Under the pieces are notes generated by a model that was not told where the DNA came from, did no database searches, and saw only the letters and a program-made list of their open reading frames with translations. This document shows positions 55,310 through 64,000 of a stretch of DNA of 64,000 nt, one piece after another. The position numbers and the translations under genes are program-made. This stretch comes from Pomphorhynchus laevis (lineage: Eukaryota; Acanthocephala; Palaeacanthocephala; Echinorhynchida; Pomphorhynchidae). Location of the stretch: assembly GCA_012934845.2 (NCBI GenBank), contig WNNJ02001084.1, forward strand, positions 78,844 through 142,843, read 5' to 3'. The first letter of the stretch is position 1. Every line of letters begins with the position of its first letter.

Positions 55310-55800
55310 ATCTACCCATTATAGTTAGATATAATCAAATACTAATTTATCTTTTATAAAAATTATAATTCTTAAATTTTAAATTTTAAATGAAAAATGT
55401 GTCATATTGTGTCATACAATGTGTCATATTGATTTTTATTGCTTAAGAAATTTAGATTTTTAATAAACAATATACAGTAGAACAAGTGCTCATCAGAATT
55501 ACAAATCATATTGAATTAAATGACCATTATAGTTAGATATAATCAAATACTAATTTATCTTTTATAAAAATTATAATTCTTAAATTTTAAATTTTAAATC
55601 AATATGATTTTGAAAGAAATTTAGATTTTTAATAAAAATCTAATCTAGTAGAACAAGTGCTCATCAGAATTACAAATTATATTGAATTAAATGATCAAAC
55701 ATTGTTGCAAACAATATACAGTAGAACAAGTGCTGATCAGAATTACAAATTATATTGAATTAAATGATCAAACATTGTTGCTTTAAATGTGTCATATTGA
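55310..55800 (+). repeat. Local direct duplications
   Basis: AGTTAGATATAATCAAATAC with its following AT-rich segment occurs at about 55319 and 55533. CAGTAGAACAAGTGCTCATC (or GCTGATC) occurs at about 55474, 55648 and 55721. Overlapping recent duplications; no coding content. Confidence 0.7.
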
Positions 55801-56399
55801 TTTTTATTGCTTTTAAATAAGTTCAAATGCTTGCAAACATTTATAAAAGAATGTGTGTTACCATTCGAAATGTAATTTTAACGATTTAAATAGAGACAAA
55901 TCAGAGTAACGATTAACTGATTAAAACTTGAAAAAACTTGGAAATAAAAATAAGACAAAGCCATTAATGATTACAACTGACTAACTGGTTACAAGGACAT
56001 TAGAAAATATTTCACAACAAAAAGGGCATTATATAAATAGTATTACCCTTCTTAATTGTCTTATTTTGTAACTTATTCTATGTACGGCGACAATAAATTT
56101 CTTTTCATTCATCATAATAGATTGATATTTGTCAAAAAAGTAATTTTTATTGAAATTCATTTTTTCTGCTTAATGAAAGAAAAAATAAAATGCTTGCATA
56201 AAACCATTATTTTAGTTTAAATAAAATGCTAATTGTGTTATTTTTACCTTACTTTTCATATAAATGTTTCGTTTCTGCTCGATTTATATGTACAATTTAA
56301 ATATTTACAGTCACGATTTGAATAATAGATTTGTTATTTTCTTTAATATTTACTTATTTGTTATTTTCTTTAATATTTTATTTACCTAACGACATAACA

Positions 56400-56575
56400 A
56401 AGAAGATCATACCAGAAATGACGTTTATTTTAAATTTCAACTTTTTTATTTTAAAAACAATTATTTATTTTATTATTTAATTATTAAATTTTGATTTATC
56501 ATTATTATGTTTTGTTTATTTTATAATTATATTAAATACGTAGACTCAGTTAGCTGATTTGATTTATTGATTTAT
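56400..56575 (+). repeat. Penelope-type tail repeat, solo copy
   Basis: Runs from ATGACGTTTATTTTAAATTT to ACGTAGACTCAGTTAGCTGA. Close to the consensus of the tail family. Confidence 0.75.
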
Positions 56576-56739
56576 AAAATATAATAATTATTTAAATTAA
56601 AATTTATTACTTTTTAATACAATCATTTACGTTAAAATTTTTATTTTATATTATTTTGCTATGCATAAATATTTTATAAAATATTTATAATATGTAAATA
56701 ATTTGACTTTTTTCTCAAAGCAATATTTTTATTAATTAT

Positions 56740-56935
56740 TATTGATAAAAATGACGTTTATTTTAAATTTCTATTTTTTATTTTAACTTGATTTAAATTA
56801 TAAAAAATCTTAAAACAATCATTTATTTTATTATTTAATTATTACTTTTTGATTTAGCATTATTATGTTTTGTTTAGTTCATAATTATATTAAATACGTA
56901 GACTCAGTTAGCTGATTTGATTTGATTAATTTTAT
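56740..56935 (+). repeat. Penelope-type tail repeat, solo copy
   Basis: Same family, from AAAAATGACGTTTATTTTAA to ACGTAGACTCAGTTAGCTGA. Both this and the preceding copy are flanked by ATATTTTATTTACCTAAYGA (before 56400 and after 56940), suggesting a local duplication of the insertion site. Confidence 0.72.
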
Positions 56936-57169
56936 TTGATTCTTTAATATTTTATTTACCTAATGACATACCAAAGAAGATCTTGGTTACTATAAACTTA
57001 TATTAATGCTGTCCTCACAGGTATTTTCGAACAAAAGGTATTTTCGAGAATTTATAAACAAGATTAAACTGAAACTACATATTTGTGCAATATATATAAA
57101 TTGTAAATAACTCAATCTTAAAAAGAACTTTCATAACTCAGAATTTTATAAATCGACTAATAATATATT

Positions 57170-57800
57170 ATCATATTTAAGGATCATACCGGCTAACTGA
57201 ATCTAAGTATTTATATTATCCATAAATTTAAAAAATAAATTATAAATATTAATCTTACCATATTATATAATATGCATGCACCCTATGAAGTACATATATT
57301 GTTAAACTATGTTTCATTTACCATAATGCAACAAAAAAAGTTTTATTTTGATGTTGTGCTTCACTTCTAAGCTTTTTCAATTGTAAGTTTAAATAGCTAT
57401 CTCTTGAACGTACCATTTACTAGTTATAGTGGGAAAAGCCTTATATATTAGATCTTCTTAAACAAAATTTTATAAATCAGAATTTTTTAAACAAACGACT
57501 AATATCTTACTTTTTAAACATAGATCAGTTAATTAATCATTGACACAAAAAATAAAAATACAAATATTTGACAATCTTATAATGACCTATAATTCAGATA
57601 TTTTATAACTTAAGATTTTTTATAACTCATAATTTTTATAAATCGAGTAACAGTACACCTGTTTTAGATATCATCAGGAGGAACTGTCATGTTTTCAGAT
57701 TTCAGCTCATGTTCAGAAATTAAAAATAGTAGTGATGTCGAGTATATGCCAATGATGTATTTTCTTTGATGTAATTTCATTAACTAGATTAATCCGTTGA
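57170..57800 (-). repeat. Degenerate Penelope-type tails
   Basis: Pieces in the opposite orientation: CCGGCTAACTGAATCTAAGT near 57190, and ATCATCAGGAGGAACTGTCA near 57668 followed by CAATGATGTATTTTCTTTGA. Confidence 0.5.
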
Positions 57801-57879
57801 TTATAATACAAAGTTTCGAATTAAATGAAAGTTTATTAACTATTTTAATCAGTTGAAATTTTGTCAAGATACTGCACGT

Positions 57880-58770
57880 TGCTTTAATTCCATCTATAGG
57901 ACCACAGCAGTACGCTACATTTCAGTATTAGTTAACCTCATCAGCTATTGATCCAATATCTACGTTTTACGTTTCGGCTTTTTAATGTTGGCTGATGATC
58001 ACTGAACTTATCTGATTTTATTGGCAACTAGATTTGGCAAAAGAATTTCGTCTTACACTTTGCAAATTTAATTAACATCATTTCTGATTTCAAATTAAAT
58101 CAGCGTTAGTAGTGGAAGGTTATAACTTCAATTTGAAAATCTACCTATTTTTGCAATGAAATTTAATTAATTTTTTCTGTACGCTACCTTAATCCTATCT
58201 ACAAGCTAATACTTATATTTCACGTTTATGTCCTTATAATGTTGACTAAGGATCACTGAACTATACTGGTTTTATTAAAAATAAAATTTAATGAAAAGCT
58301 TTCATCTTTCATTTTACAAATTTAATTGAAATCATTTCTGATTTCAAATTAAGTAAGCGTTGATAGAGAAAGGTTCTACCTTCGAATAAAAACCTACATA
58401 TTTTTTCAATTAATTACTATTATTAAACTAGTCATTGATATTTTGTTTATAAATTTTAAGTTCATTTAATTGCGCAGTCATTATTACCATTGAAATTTTT
58501 GATCACATTGAACGCTGCTTTAATTTTATTTATAAACCAACAGCAGTACGCTACATTTCAGCATTGGTGAACCTCATCAACTATTGATCCAATACCTGCG
58601 TTTTACGTTTCGATTTTTTAATGTTGGATGACGATCACTGAACTTATCTGCTTTTATTGCCAATTAGATTTAATAAAAAGACTTTCGTCGTACATTTTGC
58701 AAATTTTATTAAAATCATTTATGATTTCATATTAAATAAACATTGGTAGGGAAAGGTACTACCTTCAATT
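57880..58770 (-). repeat. Dispersed repeat family, left cluster
   Basis: Three related units with the landmarks CAGCAGTACGCTACATTTCA, GAACCTCATCAACTATTGAT, TTTTACGTTTCG and ATTTCTGATTTCAAATTAA. On the - strand each contains GAAACGTAAAACG..A, ATTGG and TGATGAGG. The part 58206-58670 is copied nearly exactly at 60843-61275 beyond the ORAI exon. Confidence 0.8.
57934..57979 (-). ncRNA. Permuted hammerhead-like motif in the dispersed family
   Basis: On the - strand: GAAA, a 3-bp hairpin CGT-AAA-ACG, GTA-type site, a 5-bp hairpin TATTG-GAT-CAATA, then CTGATGA. Hairpins in the positions of helices III and I are both well formed here. The outer stem is weak in this copy (AAGCC against GGTT), but AATC/GGTT pairs in the copy near 58573. 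Confidence 0.35.
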
Positions 58771-59029
58771 TAAAAACCTACCTTTTTTAATCAGTCTTTT
58801 AATCAATGTTAATTAAGAAAATATTTGCTTATAATTAAACAATTTTGTCATATCAACGACTGATGCTTAAGCTGCCAAAGATTTAAGTCCTAAAACGTTT
58901 TCTTTAATGCTTTAGAACTAAAACTTTTGCCTTTTGCCTTTTATAGGAGGCATCATACAATTGCCGGAATATTAAAAAATATTTTTTTGTACTGAAAGTT
59001 TCTATCTCTTATTATTCAAATAAGTCCAT

Positions 59030-59170
59030 CCAAACTCTCTTCCTTAGAGATTGTAGATAGAAGTACTTAAAGAGGAACTATTGCTGTTAAGTATCAAGCC
59101 ATGTTTGTCCTCTACCCAACATCTTATATATACACAAATGTATTTTATTATCTAAAATAATATTTGCAAC
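59030..59170 (-). repeat. Degenerate Penelope-type tail
   Basis: AAGAGGAACTATTGCTGTTA, then GTCCTCTACCCAACATC and AATGTATTTTATTATC match the structured head of the tail family in reverse orientation. Confidence 0.5.
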
Positions 59171-59595
59171 TAACTTGTTATTTTATATTATAAAATAATA
59201 TTATAATATTATAAAATAATATTATGATATTACAATGCTATAATATAATATAAAATTATAATATTATATTATTATTTTATATTATATTATATTTTATACT
59301 TATTATTGTATCTTATCATTTTAGTATTAGTTTATATACATTAGAATTTTTTATCTGAAATGGGCACAGCATACTAAAAGATTCCAATATTAGAAATAAC
59401 GCTGTGTTTTGTAGATTTTATAATCGTTTTTCGGATACTAAGGATCAATGCATATTAATTGCAGAGTAATTAAATAATCTGTAAGTTGTAGATCATTGAT
59501 CATTCTAAACAATTAAATTGTGCACTACGGTTAGTGCCATAAAAAATATTTAGAAACAATCACATTTATACAACAAATATCCAGATTCTTTATAT

Positions 59596-60063
59596 CTAAG
59601 TTAAAGTAATGTCTTTCATTCGCTCCAGCTCAAGATTTCGAATATTTAGACGAACATCTGACATCTTGGACTGAAGGCGAAGCGCTATAAAAATAAAAAT
59701 CACAATTACAATAGACACAGTTACAACGGCAGCAATTGAAGTTGTTTTCTGAATATTTATAAATTGCATCCATCCGATTAGAGCAACGTCAACAAGAAAT
59801 AGAAATGTACCAACGAAAGTACTTAATATCCACGCCAGTTTCATATAGGGCTGAGTACCCGTGAACGCTTTGTCTGTTAAGAATTCAATACGTTCAGCTG
59901 ACTGCTCTTCCGTTGAAATGAAATCTACAGAAGGCAAAATAGAATTCGATATCATCAACGCTATAAAGTGGACACCAATCAGGGTACATGTTACCACTAT
60001 GTATAAATCTAGGGCAATGCTTTTTGAATGAGGAGGAACAACTTGAAATTCGACAAGTGCAGC
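59596..60063 (-). CDS. ORAI-type store-operated calcium channel, last exon
   Basis: 155 codons and a stop, after acceptor CGTTTAG. Starts at ALVEFQV, the end of TM1 with the pore glutamate (human ORAI1 E106 in MVEVQL). Then TM2 LDLYIVVTCTLIGVHFIALM and ISNSILPSV, TM3 LAWILSTFVGTFLFLVDVAL, TM4 with AAVVTVSIVIVIFIFIAL, and a C-terminal coiled segment (MSDVRLNIRNLELERMKD) where STIM binds in known ORAI proteins. The exon starts next to the place where vertebrate ORAI1 is split, as far as I recall. ORAI hexamers in the plasma membrane let Ca2+ in after store depletion. The conserved TM3 glutamate (human E190) is aspartate here. The first exon, with the N-terminus and most of TM1, is not found. 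Confidence 0.9.
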   Translation of the reverse strand, partial: AALVEFQVVPPHSKSIALDLYIVVTCTLIGVHFIALMISNSILPSVDFISTEEQSAERIEFLTDKAFTGTQPYMKLAWILSTFVGTFLFLVDVALIGWMQFINIQKTTSIAAVVTVSIVIVIFIFIALRLQSKMSDVRLNIRNLELERMKDITLT

Positions 60064-60379
60064 CTAAACGTTATATACAATTTGTGTATGTAAACATTTA
60101 TAAAACCTAATACATTAAACATGAAATATAATATTCTATAGATTATAATATTATATATATTATATAATCATTCATGGTTAATCTTATTGTCGTTAACACA
60201 CAAAACAGACAAATAATAATTAGCAGCATATTAAGTGCCTAATTGTCACATAATTACATGCATACGAATGATATTGGCACTTCGAATTGGGTAATGTGGT
60301 CTTGATTTTTATCTTTGGTTCATAAGAATTAGTGCCTATAACATAGAAATAACTTTAATTGTGCAATCATCGATTGAAA

Positions 60380-61320
60380 TTTTGATGACTTTTTGTTCTG
60401 CAATTTTCTTCATTTCTATATTTTAAGACAACATTAGTACACTCACTACATTTCAGTATTAGTAGGGCTCCTCACTTGCTGATCCAATAACTACGTTTCA
60501 CACTTTGACACTTTTGGTCAACGACCATTCGATCAAATATTACTCATTTAACATTTTGCAAATTTAATTAAAATCATTTCAAATATCAAATTAAATCATC
60601 GTTGGTAGGGAAACGTGTAGCCTTCAATTTAAAAGTTCACCTATTTTTCCAAGTAATTACTATAATCAAACTAATCATCTATAGTTTGTTTTCTAGTTTT
60701 AAATTGATATACCTGTGCAGTCATTGCTACTATTAAAATTTTGATGACTATTTTATTCTGCACGTTACTTCAATCCAATCTATAAGTAAATAGCAGTACG
60801 CCACATTTCAGTATTGGCGGATCTCATCAGCTACTGATCCAATACTTATATTTCACGTTTATGTCCTTATAATGTTGACTAAGGATCACTGAACTATACT
60901 GGTTTTATTAAAAATAAAATTTAATGAAAAGCTTTCATCTTTCATTTTACAAATTTAATTGAAATCATTTCTGATTTCAAATTAAGTAAGCGTTGATAGA
61001 GAAAGGTTCTACCTTCGAATAAAAACCTACATATTTTTTCAATTAATTACTATTATTAAACTAGTCATTGATATTTTGTTTATAAATTTTAAGTTCATTT
61101 AATTGCGCAGTCATTATTACCATTGAAATTTTTGATCACATTGAACGCTGCTTTAATTTTATTTATAAACCAACAGCAGTACGCTACATTTCAGCATTGG
61201 TGAACCTCATCAACTATTGATCCAATACCTGCGTTTTACGTTTCGATTTTTTAATGTTGGATGACGATCACTGAATCGTCTGCTTTTATTGCCAATTAGA
61301 TTTAATAAAATACATTATTT
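60380..61320 (-). repeat. Dispersed repeat family, right cluster
   Basis: Units of the same family as 57880-58770. The unit near 60815 pairs GTATTGG with CCAATAC (7 bp) around GGATC/GATCC and CTGATGA on the - strand. The stretch 60843-61275 is almost identical to 58206-58670, so the cluster partly arose by duplication. Confidence 0.8.
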
Positions 61321-61680
61321 TGCCAAGTCACGTCGCTAGTATCTTACCAAATATATGATGATAAATTAACAGTTGCAAAAACGATCTCCAATTGTCTTGG
61401 TGATCGCTTTTGCAGCTGACAACAGAAGATAAAGAAGATTCTTTTCAAAAAATAGAAATATTTTTTCAATATTCAGAGTTTGATTTTCTTTTATTTACGA
61501 AGTTTAATTTTCTTTATCCAAAATGTCACTCCGTAGTACATAATTTTATATTAAGTCCCTTAGTTTAACTAAGAATCATATCAATTTAAATGTTTTGCTT
61601 AATACGTAACAGTTATGTCTTTGTTATTTTTAAGGTACAAAAATTTATTTAATATTTTAATTTAAATATTTAGTAATTAT

Positions 61681-61832
61681 ATAAGCCCTACGCGAAAGAA
61701 TGACGAATACCGTTTTGTCATCACTATGACTCATCAGTACCAGTTCCCTCCTACTGCTGGATGCAAGGAGGACTAGCAGACGGCAATCAACGAATTATCT
61801 CCTCTGCATCAAGCAGTGGGAGGGAACTGTTA
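61681..61832. repeat. Small fold-back with a degenerate hammerhead-like core
   Basis: CAGTTCCCTCCTACTGCTGG is mirrored by CAGTGGGAGGGAACTG around a loop. Next to it, on the - strand, CTGATGA is followed by GTCAT-AGTG-ATGAC and AAAAC; the expected GAAA has lost its G, so this copy should be inactive. Confidence 0.65.
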
Positions 61833-61849
61833 TATATTCATTAAATTTT

Positions 61850-64000
61850 TAAAATTTTGTCAAAAAAACGCTTCCAACGCTATTGCTATATATATTTTAA
61901 AGACATTTTTTCAGCTTATCAAAAATCAAAGAAGTTACAAATTAAACCGAGATTCATACCGTAGCGAAACCAGAAAGCAGTGCAGATATTTTTGTAATCG
62001 TTCTCAATCTCGATCGTTGAACAAAAAATTTACGTAAGACAATCTCTACAGCAGGTTCTCTGTCAATATTTTCCATTAATGTAAAACATTCTATGTTATC
62101 ATTTTACGACGATATAAAAATTGCTATTGTATAGGTTGGAAATAAATTTCAGTTTCAACAAATTGTATTGGTTTGCAGCGACAACAGCTTAAATGCAGTA
62201 AAAAATGTGAGAGATGATAACTTTTCTAATTTACCGATCCATAACTTAAATTTATATAATGAAATAGTGAAAATAGAATGCTATGCTTATTTGTAAATGT
62301 GATTTTGTTCGTCAGAGAACTTTTTAGGTAATTACAGAATCTTGATTATATGCAATGCATGTTAGATAACTTTGAAAAATTTTACACAATAAAAGTATAA
62401 CCAAAACTCATATGCGCTTAATGTTCAATGTTGTAAAGATAATGATCTAACTTTAATATTTTTGTAAATAGAGGTATGATTTTGAATTCGAAACATCAAT
62501 TAATTAATAATTAAACTTTAATATTTTTGTAAATAGCGGTATGATTTTGAATTCGAAGCAACAAATTTTACCATTTAAACGATGCATAATAATTGAAGAT
62601 TAGTACTTCACTAATCCTAAATAGAAAAGAGATTCAGTAAGCTAGTATATAAAATAAATAATGCACTATTATAAATGTAATTTATTTTAATAAAGGAATA
62701 TTTTAAAAGCTGAAGAAAGTTAGTATTCAGTAAAGTTTATACAGAGCTGATCTTGATGTACTCCAATCTTTATTCAGGTGCATGGTATATTATCTATTAA
62801 TCGGTTTGTTTTTATTAATCGGTATATTTTTATAACCTATTTATCGATCAAAAAATTGTGAGTTATAAAAAATCTTAATAAAAATCTGAATAGAGAAAAT
62901 TTAAGTTTACTTTTTAAAATTTATTACAACATAGAATCAATTTACTGATTTGATTTATTTGTAATATATACTAGAGTTAAGATAAATTAAAAGATATCTT
63001 AAGTAGATGACAATAGAGAATTTCAAATTGAATTTTTAAATTTTCTCAAAATCTAAGTTATAGAAAATTTTAAGATTAAGATATTTATTATTTTACATTT
63101 TTATTTACTATTTTTATGTTAATGTTTTTATTACATTTAATAAATGTAATAATATTTTTTTTTGTTTTTATTACATTTATGTTAATTAATCTGATTTGTA
63201 TGAATAAGATTATTGTACGCAGTGTAAGAATAAGATTATTGTACCCACAATAATCATTTGTAAACAAATTCTGAACAACTGAGGATATTATAAACCACTG
63301 ATGACTTCTAATCTTTAATCAAAAATAATAATATGTAATCTATATCTCTAAATGAAAAATAAGTTTTCAAGTGTTAAATGTTTACATTTTAAATTTATTT
63401 ATACTATAAAACATGAAGCTTTATTAAAAATGTAGTTTCAGCTAAATTAAATTCGAAAAATTTAACTTAAAAATTGAATTCTACCAAAAATAAAAATTTT
63501 TGGCGATATTTAACGCTGCGAATAATAAAAAGACATTTAATTGACTATTTTATTTGCCTGTTTGAATAAATAAAAAATCTGAGTTCTATACAATTTGTTA
63601 TCGTTTTCATGACTTCGATCTGGATATTTTTGTAATTGTCTTTTATTGATAGTAATCTCCAATAAAACAAAATTTTTAATTTTGTAATTAGTGAAAAAGT
63701 AAGACAATCTGAGAATTAAAGTTTAGTTTCAGCATCTCGGCTTCGGGCAAAAGAAGAAGCAGTTGTGAGTTATATACAATAAATCAATTTTCGTGTATGC
63801 TACCTGGCGTTCGTGACGATGCAAATGGGATGATCTGTTAAGAAAGTGATGTACAAAAATTATATTATATATAATATGTTTAACATTTATTAAATAATAT
63901 AATAATATAATATAAATAATTAAAATAATTAAATAATTAAATAATTTTATTTAAATAATTTAATATAATTATACAATTTATTATAATATAATTAAAATAA
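61850..64000. other. AT-rich stretch without recognised genes
   Basis: No gene recognised. A local duplication of AACTTTAATATTTTTGTAAA is seen at about 62451 and 62515. If the ORAI gene continues, its first exon would be here or beyond the window. Confidence 0.35.

Noticed and set aside
61816-62037. A 73-codon + strand frame beside the ORAI gene
   Set aside because: Starts in a fold-back element and has no recognisable features; not a candidate for the missing ORAI exon, which must be on the - strand.

Overview
This window looks like nuclear DNA from an AT-rich invertebrate animal (roughly three quarters A+T by eye). The evidence is spliced genes with short exons and standard GT/AG introns, metazoan gene families (kelch, multi-EGF, ORAI), and animal-type transposable elements. 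The genus cannot be read from the sequence. No tRNA, rRNA or CRISPR was seen.

Three host genes are supported. (1) The 3' part of a kelch-repeat gene on the + strand has exons at 2286-2885, 6877-7050, 9032-9169 and 9215-9354. (2) A very large gene on the - strand encodes a membrane-anchored multi-EGF protein, running from about 50206 down to its stop at 16877, with about 17 recognisable exons. Splice phases agree at nearly every junction, so it is probably one transcription unit of more than 33 kb whose introns are filled with mobile elements. (3) The large exon of an ORAI-type calcium channel lies at 59596-60063 on the - strand.

Most of the window is repeats. 0.4-2.2 kb: two fold-back elements. 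3.3-4.4 kb: four copies of a Penelope-element tail. 4.5-11.2 kb: a palindrome with 1.82-kb arms around the last three kelch exons, with a 48-bp minisatellite in the kelch intron. 11.3-16.0 kb: about 13 copies of a 362-bp repeat in head-to-head arrays. 17-28 kb: EGF exons among Penelope fragments and fold-backs. 29.5-34.6 kb: a GC-richer, decayed APE-type LINE. 36.0-36.8 kb: two 398-bp tRNA-derived SINE-like units. 39.4-42.6 kb: a nearly intact Penelope-like element with an N-terminal GIY-YIG domain (Naiad-like arrangement). 46.3-47.2 kb: a decayed transposon ORF. 48.3-49.0 kb: a deleted Merlin transposon with an 8-bp target duplication. 53.7-54.6 kb: an AT-rich satellite. 57.9-61.8 kb: repeats flanking the ORAI exon.

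The most interesting signal is a small RNA-like motif that recurs in several otherwise different repeat families. It has a GAAAC box, a short hairpin often ending in GTA, then CTGATGA, all enclosed by a stem whose two strands change together between families. These are the conserved pieces of a hammerhead ribozyme, but in an order that leaves helix II as the closing stem. Two other elements (37.8-38.1 kb and 27.17 kb) carry the pieces in the ordinary order. This is a hypothesis from base pairing only.
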